DNA of 64,000 bases from Planotetraspora kaengkrachanensis (GTDB taxonomy: Bacteria; Actinomycetota; Actinomycetes; Streptosporangiales; Streptosporangiaceae), in the NCBI RefSeq assembly GCF_016862895.1, contig NZ_BONV01000032.1:62001-126000 (forward strand), read 5' to 3'. This document shows positions 8,505-16,597 of the stretch, piece by piece. Position numbers and translations under genes: made by a program. The notes under the pieces are model-generated. The model made no database searches. It was not told the origin of the DNA and saw nothing but the letters and a program-made list of their open reading frames with translations. Within the stretch, counting starts at the first letter, position 1; the number at the start of each line of letters is the position of its first letter.

Positions 8505-8558
8505 TAAAACGCGCAACTCTTGAGCCAGCCGGGAGGAAGGAAGCCGATCGAGGCGTGC

Positions 8559-8593
8559 TGACATGGTCCTGCTGATCACTATGGGTCATGTCA
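8559..8593. promoter_or_regulatory. Inverted repeat in the kinase/GH114 divergent region
   Basis: Perfect 7-bp arms TGACATG and CATGTCA with a 21-bp spacer, about 93 bp upstream of the GH114 start. Possible operator for the sugar-utilisation genes; the binding protein is unknown. Confidence 0.4.
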
Positions 8594-8685
8594 CTCCCAC
8601 CGCATCGTGGGCCGGGCGGCGAGGAGAGTGAGGAACAGCACGCATGACGCCCCTTGCCTGAACGCCAGTCATGCGAGGAGTGCAC

Positions 8686-9534
8686 ATGCGCCGTCTCAAG
8701 GCGTTGTTCGCCGCCGTCTTCACGGTCGGCCTGCTCGTCACCGCGAGCCCCGCGCAGGGCGCAGCCCTGCCCGCCCCCATTGCCTGCCCCGACTGCCGGC
8801 ACCCCGATCTGCGGACCAGCTGGCAGTGGCAACTGTCGTCGCTGCCCACGGCTCCCTATCTAAATGTCGATATGTACGACATCGATGGGTTTGATGCCTC
8901 GGCCGGCCTGGTCTCCGACCTGCACGCCACGAAGCAGGGCCGCATGGTCGTCTGCTACATCAGCGCCGGTTCGTACGAGGACTGGCGGCCCGACGCCGCT
9001 CAGTTCCCTGCGGCGGTGCTGGGCAGGAACCTGGACGGCTGGGCGGGCGAGCGGTGGCTGGACATCCGCCAGTACGGCGGGCCGCTCGGCGCGATCATGC
9101 GGGCCCGGCTCGACATGTGCAAGGCGAAGGGCTTCGACGCGGTCGAACCGGACAACGTCGACGGCTACACCAACAAGACGGGTTTCCCCCTCACCAAGGC
9201 CGACCAGCTCGCCTACAACGCATGGCTGGCGAACGAGGCGCACAAGCGAGGTCTCTCCGTGGCCCTCAAGAACGACGTCGCGCAGATCCCCAAGCTGCTG
9301 CCGTACTTCGACTGGGCCCTCAACGAGGAGTGCTTCACCTACGAGGAGTGCACGACCGCGGACAACGGGTCCTACGGCTACGACCAGTTCATCGCCGCAG
9401 GCAAGGCCGTCATGCAGGTCGAGTACACCCTCGCCACGTCCAGGTTCTGCGCGAAGGCCAACGCGCAGAACTTCAACTCACTCAGGAAACACCTGGAACT
9501 GGACGCCTACCGCGTGGCCTGCCGCGGCGTCTGA
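8686..9534 (+). CDS. Secreted GH114 endo-alpha-1,4-polygalactosaminidase
   Basis: 282-residue secreted glycoside hydrolase. Residues 1-27 are a Sec signal peptide (MRRLKALFAAVFTVGLLVTASPAQGA). The mature protein is a TIM barrel of the GH114 type: YLNVDMYDIDGFDAS, GRMVVCYISAGSYEDWRPDA, LGRNLDGWAGERWLDIR, KGFDAVEPDNVDGYTN and NEECFTYEEC. The Asp in EPDNVDGY and the Glu of NEEC are the likely catalytic acids. GH114 enzymes cut alpha-1,4-linked galactosamine polymers, including fungal galactosaminogalactan. The ATG at 8686 is chosen because GAGGAG precedes it. It is the first gene of a sugar-polymer operon with GH4 and an ABC importer. Confidence 0.93.
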   Translation: MRRLKALFAAVFTVGLLVTASPAQGAALPAPIACPDCRHPDLRTSWQWQLSSLPTAPYLNVDMYDIDGFDASAGLVSDLHATKQGRMVVCYISAGSYEDWRPDAAQFPAAVLGRNLDGWAGERWLDIRQYGGPLGAIMRARLDMCKAKGFDAVEPDNVDGYTNKTGFPLTKADQLAYNAWLANEAHKRGLSVALKNDVAQIPKLLPYFDWALNEECFTYEECTTADNGSYGYDQFIAAGKAVMQVEYTLATSRFCAKANAQNFNSLRKHLELDAYRVACRGV

Positions 9535-9542
9535 ACCCCCCG

Positions 9543-9568
9543 GGGTGGGCCCTCATCAGGGCCCACCC
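9543..9568 (+). other. Intercistronic hairpin between GH114 and GH4
   Basis: Perfect 11-bp stem GGGTGGGCCCT / AGGGCCCACCC with a 4-base loop, immediately after the GH114 stop and 2 bp before the AAGGAG ribosome site of GH4. No U-tract. It may act as partial terminator or mRNA stabiliser setting different levels of the secreted enzyme and the importer. Confidence 0.7.
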
Positions 9569-9583
9569 GCAAGGAGCGACCCA

Positions 9584-10867
9584 TTGAAGATTGTTTTCAT
9601 CGGCGCCGGCAGCGTCGTGTTCACCCAGGGCCTGATGGCCGACCTGGCGAGCCTCCCGGAGCTCGCGGGAAGTGAGATCGCCCTCCACGACATCTCGGCC
9701 GAACGGCTCGCGGTCGCGGAGACCGGCGCACGCCGGATCGTGGGCGGGAGCCGTACCGGTCTGGTCGTCACCACCCACCTCGACCGGCGCGCGGCGCTCG
9801 CCGGAGCCGACTTCGTGATCAACATGGTGCAGATCGGCATGCACGCGGCGACGGTGACCGACTTCGCGATCCCCGCGCGGTACGGCCTGCGCCAGACGAT
9901 CGGCGACACGCTGGGCGTCGGCGGCGTCTTCCGTGCGCTGCGCACCTTCCCCTTCCTGGACGCGCTGGCGGACGACATCACCGACGTCTGTCCCGGCGCC
10001 TGGCTGCTCAACTACACCAACCCGATGGCCATGAACATCACGTACCTGGCCCGCAGGCTGACCCGGGTGGTCGGCTTGTGCCATTCGGTCCACTGGACGA
10101 TGGACGGCCTGGCCGACCTGGTCGGGGTGCCGTTGGACGAGATCGACTACCTGTGCGCCGGAGTCAACCACCAGTCCTGGGTGCTGCGCTTCTCCGCGGA
10201 CGGCGAGGACCTCTACCCGCGCCTGGACGCCGCCATCGACAAGGACCCCGGGCTGCGGCGGCGCGTCCGGGTGGAGATGTACCGGCGGCTCGGCTACTAC
10301 CCGACGGAATCCAGCGAGCACTCCTCCGAGTACGTGCCCTGGTTCCTGCGCCACGACGAGGAGATCGAGCGGTTCCGGCTGGACGTCGGAGAGTATCTGC
10401 GGATCAGCGCGGACAACGTGGCCGTCTACGAGCGCGCCCGCGCGGGGGAGTTCGAGCCGCCCGACGCCACGATGGAGTACGCCCCGCAGATCATCCACGC
10501 CATGGTGACCGGCCGGCCCCGCGTGGTGTACGGCAACCTGCCGAACCACGGGCTGATCTCCAACCTGCCCTCCGGCTACGCCGTGGAGGTGCCCTGCCTG
10601 GTGGACCGGCTCGGCGTCCACCCGATGGCCGTCGGCGACCTCCCGCCGCAGTGCGCCGCGCTGAACCGCTCATTCGCCGCCGTCGGCGAACTCACCGTCC
10701 GGGCCGCCGTGGACGGCAGGCCCGAGCACATCCGCCATGCCGCGATGGTCGACCCGAACACCGCGGCGACCCTCACTTTGGAGCAGATCTGGGATCTGTG
10801 CGACGAAATGGTGCGCGCACACTCCGACCTGCTGCCCGAGCCGCTCCGAGAGGAGATGAAGCCATGA
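9584..10867 (+). CDS. GH4 family glycosidase, alpha-galactosidase-like
   Basis: 427-residue cytoplasmic GH4 enzyme using NAD+ and a divalent metal. The N-terminal Rossmann motif is KIVFIGAGSVVFTQGL; the family motifs LLNYTNPMAM and GLCHSVHWT supply metal-binding Cys and His (about residues 165-170), followed by GVNHQSW. The pattern is closest to MelA-type alpha-galactosidases. The TTG at 9584 is chosen since AAGGAG lies 7 bases upstream and the glycine-rich loop requires this start. It overlaps the solute-binding protein gene by ATGA. Context suggests it cleaves oligosaccharides released by the secreted GH114 after import. Confidence 0.9.
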   Translation: MKIVFIGAGSVVFTQGLMADLASLPELAGSEIALHDISAERLAVAETGARRIVGGSRTGLVVTTHLDRRAALAGADFVINMVQIGMHAATVTDFAIPARYGLRQTIGDTLGVGGVFRALRTFPFLDALADDITDVCPGAWLLNYTNPMAMNITYLARRLTRVVGLCHSVHWTMDGLADLVGVPLDEIDYLCAGVNHQSWVLRFSADGEDLYPRLDAAIDKDPGLRRRVRVEMYRRLGYYPTESSEHSSEYVPWFLRHDEEIERFRLDVGEYLRISADNVAVYERARAGEFEPPDATMEYAPQIIHAMVTGRPRVVYGNLPNHGLISNLPSGYAVEVPCLVDRLGVHPMAVGDLPPQCAALNRSFAAVGELTVRAAVDGRPEHIRHAAMVDPNTAATLTLEQIWDLCDEMVRAHSDLLPEPLREEMKP

Positions 10868-12144
10868 TCCGCAAGCTCGCCATCGTCCTTGCCATCGTCC
10901 CCGCGCTCGGCTTCGCGACAGCGTGCGGCGGCCAGTCCGGCGACGAGGGCGGCAAGGTCAAGGTCGTGTGGTGGCACGGCCAGACCGAGGCCGAGGGCCA
11001 GACCCTCAAGGCCCTCGCCGACGAGTACAACAAGACCCACCCCGGCGTGGAGGTCGACCCCGAGGTCGGCACGACCAACGTCGACGAGATGCTGCAGAAG
11101 GTCCAGGCCGCGCTGGCCGGCGGCGAACCGCCGGACGTCGCCTACATGTACGGCTCCTGGTCCTCGACGCTCGCCCAGACGCCCAAGGTCGTCGACCTGT
11201 CCTCCATGGTCAACGACCCGTCGTTCGGCTGGGACGACTTCTGGCCCGCCGCGCGTGAGGCCGCCACGGTCGACGGCAAGGTCATCGGCGTCCCCTCGGT
11301 CGTGGACAACCTCGCGCTGATCTACAACAAGAAGCTCTTCGACGCCGCCGGCCTGCCGTACCCGACCAAGGACTGGACCTGGGACGACTTCCGCGCGGCG
11401 GCGAAGGCGCTGACCGATCCCGGCAAGGGCGTCTTCGGCACGTCGTACGTGGTCACCGGTGACGAGGACACGGTGTGGCGGTTCTGGCCGATGCTCTGGC
11501 AGCAGGGCGGGTCGATCCTCGGCGCCGACGGCAAGACCGCCGCCTTCTCGACGCCGCAGGCCGTGCAGAGCCTCGACCTGTGGCGGGCCATGGCCGTGGA
11601 GGACAAGTCGGTCTACCTCGACCAGAACGGCGAGAAGTTCCTGCCGCTCTTCTACAGCGGCAAGGTCGGCATGGAGATGGCCGGCCCCTGGGCGATGCGC
11701 GACCTCGCCGACCACCAGGTCGACTACGGCGTCGTGCCGCTCCCGGGCTACGGAGGCGACCACCAGACGATCTCCGGCCCGGACAACTGGGTGGTGTTCG
11801 ACAACGGCTCCAAGCGGGCCCAGGCCGCCAAGGACTTCCTCGCCTGGCTGACCAAGCCCGAACAGGACGCGCGCTGGTCGCTCGGCTCGGGCAACCTGCC
11901 CATCCGGCAGGCGACCTCGAAGCTGCCCGCCTACGAGAAGTTCGCCGAGCAGTTCACCGGGGCGGACGCCTTCCTCGCCAACCAGGACAACGCGGAGCAG
12001 GCCCGCCCGGCGATCGACGGGTATCCGGACATCTCCGCCGAGGTCGGCGACGCGATCGACAAGGCGCTCCTCGGCCAGGCGACGGCACAGCAGGCGCTGA
12101 CCGACGCCGCCGCGGCGGCCGACAAGATCCTGGCGAAGGGCTGA
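10864..12144 (+). CDS. Sugar ABC transporter substrate-binding lipoprotein
   Basis: 426-residue family 1 extracellular solute-binding protein. The lipoprotein signal is MIRKLAIVLAIVPALGFATACGG, with the lipobox Cys about residue 21. The mature part has the usual start KVKVVWWHGQTEAEGQTLKALADEYNKTHPGVEV, an acidic/aromatic central region (GPWAMRDL) and the C-terminal KDFLAWLTKPEQ block. It is translationally coupled to the GH4 gene by a 4-bp overlap and followed directly by two permeases, so it is the binding component of one carbohydrate importer. No ATPase gene is present; such CUT1 systems often share an MsiK-type ATPase encoded elsewhere. Confidence 0.95.
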   Translation: MIRKLAIVLAIVPALGFATACGGQSGDEGGKVKVVWWHGQTEAEGQTLKALADEYNKTHPGVEVDPEVGTTNVDEMLQKVQAALAGGEPPDVAYMYGSWSSTLAQTPKVVDLSSMVNDPSFGWDDFWPAAREAATVDGKVIGVPSVVDNLALIYNKKLFDAAGLPYPTKDWTWDDFRAAAKALTDPGKGVFGTSYVVTGDEDTVWRFWPMLWQQGGSILGADGKTAAFSTPQAVQSLDLWRAMAVEDKSVYLDQNGEKFLPLFYSGKVGMEMAGPWAMRDLADHQVDYGVVPLPGYGGDHQTISGPDNWVVFDNGSKRAQAAKDFLAWLTKPEQDARWSLGSGNLPIRQATSKLPAYEKFAEQFTGADAFLANQDNAEQARPAIDGYPDISAEVGDAIDKALLGQATAQQALTDAAAAADKILAKG

Positions 12145-12145
12145 C

Positions 12146-13087
12146 GTGCGGGCCGACGTGAGGGCTGACATGGCCGCCGGTGCGCTCACGGTGCGCACGC
12201 GGCACGCCAGGCCCCGGGTACGGCTGATGCCGCAGCTGACCGGGTGGGGTTTCGTCGGGCCGGCGACGCTCGTCATCGTCGGCCTGTCGATCTTCCCGGC
12301 GGTCTGGGCGCTGATCCTCTCGCTGCGGGACGACAACCTGCTCGCCCCCGGCTCGTTCGTGGGGCTGCAGAACTACAGCGACCTGCTCGACGACCCGGAC
12401 CTGCGGGCGGCGACCCTGCACACCCTGCTGTACTCCGTCCTGTACGTCCCCGGCTCGCTCGTCATCGGGCTGCCGATCGCGCTCGCGCTGAACCGGCCGA
12501 TCCGGTTCCGCGCGTTCTACCGGACCTGTCTGTTCGTGCCGTACGTCGTCTCGGCGGCGGCCACGGGCATCCTCGCGAACTTCATCCTCGATCCGCAGTT
12601 CGGGATCGTGAACGACCTGCTCGCCGGCGCGGGCATCGCCCGGCAGGGATTCCTGCAGGACCCCTCCCAGGCGTTGCTCACCCTGGTCGTGGTGTCGTTG
12701 TGGGGCTCGGTCGGCCTGCCCATCGTGGTCTACCTGGCCGCGTTGCAGGACATCCCGCGCGAGCTGGTCGAAGCGGCCCGGGTGGACGGCGCGGGCGCGC
12801 TGCGGGTCTTCCGAGCGGTGACCCTGCCCCAGCTCAGGCCGGCCACCGTGTTCCTGGTGATCTGGCAGACGATCGACGCGCTGCAACTGTTCGACCTCGT
12901 GTACACGACCACCAAGGGCCAGCCCCTCGACTCCACCACCGTGATCGTGTTCTACCTGTACCAGCAGGCCTTCCAGCTGTTCCACGCCGGATACGGGGCG
13001 GCCGTGGCCTACGCGCTGTTCGTCGTCACTCTGATCGCGTCGGGCGCCGCCCTCTGGCACGCCCGGCGAGGGGAGGCGCCCTCATGA
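12146..13087 (+). CDS. Sugar ABC transporter permease (MalF-like)
   Basis: 313-residue binding-protein-dependent permease with six transmembrane segments and the EAA loop ELVEAARVDGAGALRVFRAVTLPQLRP that contacts the ATPase. The GTG at 12146 directly follows the preceding stop, with GAAGGG upstream; an ATG at 12170 with AGGG is an equally plausible start and removes eight residues. The stop overlaps the next permease by 4 bp. Confidence 0.93.
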   Translation: MRADVRADMAAGALTVRTRHARPRVRLMPQLTGWGFVGPATLVIVGLSIFPAVWALILSLRDDNLLAPGSFVGLQNYSDLLDDPDLRAATLHTLLYSVLYVPGSLVIGLPIALALNRPIRFRAFYRTCLFVPYVVSAAATGILANFILDPQFGIVNDLLAGAGIARQGFLQDPSQALLTLVVVSLWGSVGLPIVVYLAALQDIPRELVEAARVDGAGALRVFRAVTLPQLRPATVFLVIWQTIDALQLFDLVYTTTKGQPLDSTTVIVFYLYQQAFQLFHAGYGAAVAYALFVVTLIASGAALWHARRGEAPS

Positions 13088-13896
13088 GACGTCAGTGGCC
13101 CTACCACCTGGTCCTCATGCCGCTGTCGTTGTTGTTCGCGGCGCCGCTGGTGTGGATGCTCATCACGTCGTTCATGCCGGACGCCGAGATCAACGCCTAC
13201 CCGCCGCGCCTGTGGCCGAGCCACATCGACTTCGGCGGCTACCTCAAGGTCCTCACCGAGGACAGCTATCCGCGCTGGTTCGGCAACACGCTGCTCGTCA
13301 CGGCCGTCGCCGTCGTCTCCCACCTGGCGTTGTGCTCGCTCGCCGGGTACGGCTTCGCCCGGCTGCGCTTCCGCGGCAAGGGCGTGGCCTTCGTGGCCAT
13401 CATGGCGACCGTCATGGTGCCGACCCAGGTGCTGATGATCCCGACGTTCCTCGTCTTCAAGAACCTGGGCCTCATCGACACGCTCTCCGCGGCGTTCCTC
13501 CCGTGGCTGGCGACGGCCTTCGGGGTCTTCCTGATGAGGCAGTTCTTCCTCAGCCTGCCGCGGGAACTGGAGGAGGCGGCGCGGATCGACGGCTGCAACC
13601 GCCTCGGCGTGTTCTTCCGGGTGGTGCTGCCGCTCGCCCGTCCCGCGCTCGCCACGCTGGCCGTCTTCACGTTCCTCGGCGCGTGGAACGACCTGATCTG
13701 GCCGCTGATCGCCATCAACTCCGAGGAGACCTACACCCTGCAGGTGGGCCTCACGACCTTCGCCGGAGCCCGGCACACCCAGTGGTCGGCGCTGATGGCG
13801 GGCAACGTGCTCGCGACGTTCCCGCTGATCGTGGCGTTCGTCGTGGCCCAGCGGCACTTCATCGCCACCATGTCGTTCAGCGGGCTCAAGGGGTGA
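13084..13896 (+). CDS. Sugar ABC transporter permease (MalG-like)
   Basis: 270-residue second permease. Six hydrophobic segments (VLMPLSLLFAAPLVWMLITSF first) and the EAA motif ELEEAARIDGCNRLGVFFRVVLPLARPA. It ends with the family-typical QRHFIATMSFSGLKG. Overlaps the upstream permease by ATGA, completing the importer. Confidence 0.94.
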   Translation: MRRQWPYHLVLMPLSLLFAAPLVWMLITSFMPDAEINAYPPRLWPSHIDFGGYLKVLTEDSYPRWFGNTLLVTAVAVVSHLALCSLAGYGFARLRFRGKGVAFVAIMATVMVPTQVLMIPTFLVFKNLGLIDTLSAAFLPWLATAFGVFLMRQFFLSLPRELEEAARIDGCNRLGVFFRVVLPLARPALATLAVFTFLGAWNDLIWPLIAINSEETYTLQVGLTTFAGARHTQWSALMAGNVLATFPLIVAFVVAQRHFIATMSFSGLKG

Positions 13897-13915
13897 CCCG
13901 CGGAGAGGAGCCGTC

Positions 13916-15157
13916 ATGAACCGGCCGGTCACACTGGTCGTCGTCGGAGCGGGCATGCGCGGCACGGTCTACGCGCGGCACGCCGTCGCCGCGGGCGCCC
14001 GCGTGGTCGCCGTCGCCGACCCGGATCCGCGGCGCAGGGAGGCCTTCGCCGCCGAGCACGGGCTGGCGCCGGAAGACGTCCACGCCGACTGGACGGCCCT
14101 GGCCGCCCGGCGGTCGGCGGACGCCGCCGTCATCGCCAGTCCGGACGGCGAACACGCCGACCAGGCCGTGGCGTTCGCCCGCGCGGGCCACCACCTGCTG
14201 CTGGAGAAGCCGATGGCCACCTCGGAGGCCGACGCGCTGCGCATCGTGGACGCGGTGGCCGAGGCCGGAGTGATCCTCGCGGTCTGCCACGTGCTCCGCT
14301 ACACCGTCTACACGCGCGTGCTCACCTCGCTTCTGGCGGCCGGCCGGATCGGCGAGATCGTGAGCGTGCAGCACCTCGAGCCGGTCGGCTGGTGGCACCA
14401 GGCCCACTCGTTCGTCCGGGGCAACTGGCGGCGCGAGCAGGACGCGCCCATGTTGCTCGCCAAGTCGTGCCACGACATCGACTGGCTGCTCCACATCACC
14501 GGCCGGCCGGCCGGAAGCGTCTCGTCGTTCGGGTCGCTGAAGCACTTCACCCCGGCCAACCGGCCGGACGGCGCGGCCGACCGGTGCCTCGACTGCGCGG
14601 TGGAGCCCGCCTGTCCGTATTCGGCGCCCCGGCTCTACCTCGACTGCCTGAACGACCCGGACCGCACGTTCTGGCCGCTGAGCGTCGTGACCTCCGACCA
14701 CACCGAGGAGGGGGTGCGGCGTGCCCTGCGCGAGGGCCCGTACGGCCGTTGCGTCTACGCCTGCGACAACTCCGTCGTCGACCACCAGGTCGTCTCCTGG
14801 GAGTTCGCCGGAGGCGGCACCGTCACGTTCACCATGACCGCCTTCACGCCGCTGGAGCAGCGCAGGACAAGGATCTTCGGCACACACGGGTACCTGGAGG
14901 GCGACGGGACCCTGGTGAAGGTGACCGACTTCCGTACCGGCAGGGAGGAGGTCGTCGACACGAGCGCCGAGAGCGGGGCCGCCGCGGCCGACGGGCACGG
15001 CGGGGGAGACGGGGCACTCGTGGACGCGTTCCTCGGGGCGGTGGCCGCGGGCGATCCCTCCCTGGTCTGCACGGACGCCGCCACGAGCCTCGACTCCCAC
15101 CGCGTCGTGTGGGCCGCCGAACGAGCCCGCCACACCGCCACCGTCGTCAAGTTGTGA
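13916..15157 (+). CDS. Gfo/Idh/MocA family oxidoreductase, Cys-rich variant
   Basis: 413-residue NAD(P)-binding protein. The Rossmann motif VVVGAGMRGTVYARHAV opens it, ASPDGEHADQAV and LLLEKPMAT (the EKP motif) follow, and the C-terminal alpha/beta domain carries KSCHDIDWLLHITG. Unusual are two Cys clusters, DRCLDCAVEPACPYS (about residues 221-236) and GRCVYACDN (about 278-286), which may bind a metal. GAGAGGAG precedes the ATG. It is last gene of the GH114-GH4-ABC operon. The family includes sugar dehydrogenases and the GH109 alpha-N-acetylgalactosaminidases, so either role would suit the locus. The stop codon lies inside the first unit of a repeat array. Confidence 0.88.
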   Translation: MNRPVTLVVVGAGMRGTVYARHAVAAGARVVAVADPDPRRREAFAAEHGLAPEDVHADWTALAARRSADAAVIASPDGEHADQAVAFARAGHHLLLEKPMATSEADALRIVDAVAEAGVILAVCHVLRYTVYTRVLTSLLAAGRIGEIVSVQHLEPVGWWHQAHSFVRGNWRREQDAPMLLAKSCHDIDWLLHITGRPAGSVSSFGSLKHFTPANRPDGAADRCLDCAVEPACPYSAPRLYLDCLNDPDRTFWPLSVVTSDHTEEGVRRALREGPYGRCVYACDNSVVDHQVVSWEFAGGGTVTFTMTAFTPLEQRRTRIFGTHGYLEGDGTLVKVTDFRTGREEVVDTSAESGAAAADGHGGGDGALVDAFLGAVAAGDPSLVCTDAATSLDSHRVVWAAERARHTATVVKL

Positions 15158-15364
15158 TCACGCACAGGTTCACCCGCGCCCCCGCCCCCGCCGCAAACCC
15201 TTGCCGTGATCATGCACGGATTCGGCCGCGCATGCCCTGGCCTGCGCATCCCTCAGTCGTGATCATGCACAGGTTCGTGCGCGGCCATGCTGACCTGCAC
15301 GTACCTCCGTCGTGATCATGCAGAGTCCTGTCCAACCATCCGATGGAGCAGCTATGGGCAGAGG
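15154..15364 (+). repeat. Array A of 52-53 bp GTGATCATGCAC-headed repeats
   Basis: Four consecutive units begin at 15154, 15206, 15259 and 15312 (steps 52, 53, 53). Each starts with a copy of GTGATCATGCAC (first unit GTGATCACGCAC), usually followed by RGRTTCG, and then about 30 less conserved bases that often contain a GACCTG- or GGCCTG-like core. The last unit is divergent after the head. The first unit supplies the stop codon of the Gfo/Idh gene. The same family recurs at 15954 and at 29.7-30.8 kb. The rest of the gap, 15365-15580, holds only a short AAGGCC-TTC-GGCCTT hairpin (15468-15482) and no gene that I can support. Confidence 0.9.
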
Positions 15365-15580
15365 GTCGGATCGTGACGGTGCCCGCCAAGGGCAGCCTTG
15401 TGGCTGAGAACCTTCCCGGCCGATCCCGCTGGCGCCGAAGACGAGTGAAGGCCCCGGGTCGGAACCCAAGGCCTTCGGCCTTCAATCGAACTGTGTCAGC
15501 AAGAAACGAAGGAAGGGCGAGCCCAAGGGTACGGCGTCTTGGCTGTGCGACTGCTCACCAGGAGTATCCCTGCCTGGCGA

Positions 15581-15937
15581 TCAACACTCTTCCGAAACGG
15601 CAGTTGCCTGGTCCGGCCAGGCGGTCCAGTTGAACGGCTCTCGCCACCCCGGCAAGCGATACAGCCACATCGTGAAAACCTGAGTCATCAACCGCAAGTC
15701 ACGGCAGGACGTGCGGAAATGGGCATCGGCACTGCCTTCGCGGTACTCCAGCCAGAAGGACCCGTCAGTGCGAAGGTGCGCCTGCATGTAGTATTCGTCG
15801 TTCTCGGCGTCCAACCGCTCAACAATCACGAACTGGTTAGAGGACGAGAGGCCATAAACCAAAGCCCGTACATCCTCCGAGGTCAGCACCTCGATACTCT
15901 CTCCGCGTTGATTGGACGCTCGTGCCTTCAGACTCAT
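15581..15937 (-). CDS. Small Imm1-like protein
   Basis: 118-residue protein beginning MSLKARASNQRGESIEVLT. The frame continues upstream through repeat sequence, so the ATG at 15937 with nearby GGAG is chosen. The central block FVIVERLD..NDEYYMQAHLRTDGSFWLEYREGSADAHFRT, followed by F..W.YRLPGWR..FNW, resembles the Imm1-type immunity proteins of polymorphic-toxin systems in layout and length; this is recognition by eye and only moderately certain. No toxin gene is adjacent. The gene sits alone as a cassette inside the repeat array, with less GC-rich codons than its neighbours, suggesting acquisition. Confidence 0.55.
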   Translation of the reverse strand: MSLKARASNQRGESIEVLTSEDVRALVYGLSSSNQFVIVERLDAENDEYYMQAHLRTDGSFWLEYREGSADAHFRTSCRDLRLMTQVFTMWLYRLPGWREPFNWTAWPDQATAVSEEC

Positions 15938-15953
15938 GGCTCCAACCCCTGTC

Positions 15954-16024
15954 GATACCATGCACAGGTTCGCGTGCGCCCATGCTGACCTGCACGTAGT
16001 TCTGTCGTGATCATGCACTCATCC
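15954..16024 (+). repeat. Array A continuation beyond the Imm1-like gene
   Basis: Two more units at 15954 (head degenerated to GATACCATGCAC) and 16007 (GTGATCATGCAC), 53 bp apart and in the same orientation as 15154-15364. The unit at 15954 is nearly the same along its whole length as the unit at 15259, including the TGACCTGCACGT core. It lies immediately upstream of the Imm1-like gene start. Confidence 0.88.
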
Positions 16025-16047
16025 GCGCCGTACGGTGAACGCCCGGC

Positions 16048-16545
16048 TCACAGGCCGAGCGACAAGGGCCTGGACGGAACTCCGCCGGCGATCAGCGCCG
16101 CCAGTGGCGTGGCCAGGTCGCGTGGTGAGAACAGGTCGGTGCCGCAGTACTCCGCGATGTCCGGCAGCCGCCACCAGCGGAAGGCGAAGATGTTCTCGGC
16201 GGCGAGTTCGTCATCGGACATCGCGCCGAGGGGGCGGAACGATGCGGCGCGGACCAGGAAATAGTCATTGATCACCCCGTCATGGCCCACCGCGAATCCA
16301 GGACCGACGACCTCCTGATGCCAAACATGCGGCGGGTCGGCGTCAATGGTGAGTCCCACCTCCTCGTGCAGCTCCCGGCGCAGGGCGGCAAGGACGGCTT
16401 CGCCATGCTCGACGCCTCCACCGGGCGCCGCCCACACGACGATCGTCCCGGTCGGCTTGGGAATGACGTGCCGACACAACAGGATGCGGTCGTCCTCGTC
16501 CAGGACGATCGCGCGGACCGAATGACGCAGATGCACCACGGGCAT
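16048..16545 (-). CDS. NUDIX hydrolase
   Basis: 165-residue NUDIX protein. The Nudix box GGVEHGEAVLAALRRELHEEVGL (about residues 43-66) fits GX5EX7REUXEEXGU exactly, with the REXXEE metal-binding glutamates intact. N-terminal strand RAIVLDEDDRILLCRH and a late FRWW element are typical of NTP/ADP-ribose-type housecleaning hydrolases. Substrate not predictable. Lies next to the repeat-bounded accessory segment. Confidence 0.93.
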   Translation of the reverse strand: MPVVHLRHSVRAIVLDEDDRILLCRHVIPKPTGTIVVWAAPGGGVEHGEAVLAALRRELHEEVGLTIDADPPHVWHQEVVGPGFAVGHDGVINDYFLVRAASFRPLGAMSDDELAAENIFAFRWWRLPDIAEYCGTDLFSPRDLATPLAALIAGGVPSRPLSLGL

Positions 16546-16597
16546 CCGCGCATGCTAGCCGCCGTGGACGTAACCCGTTGAAGGACGCCTGCACGAC

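Noticed and set aside
12144-15157. ATPase gene for the sugar importer
   Set aside because: No Walker-motif ABC ATPase is encoded in or near the operon; a shared MsiK-type ATPase elsewhere is more likely.
15210-15485. Short minus-strand frames in the 15.2-15.5 kb gap
   Set aside because: They read through repeat units and have no conserved features or ribosome site.
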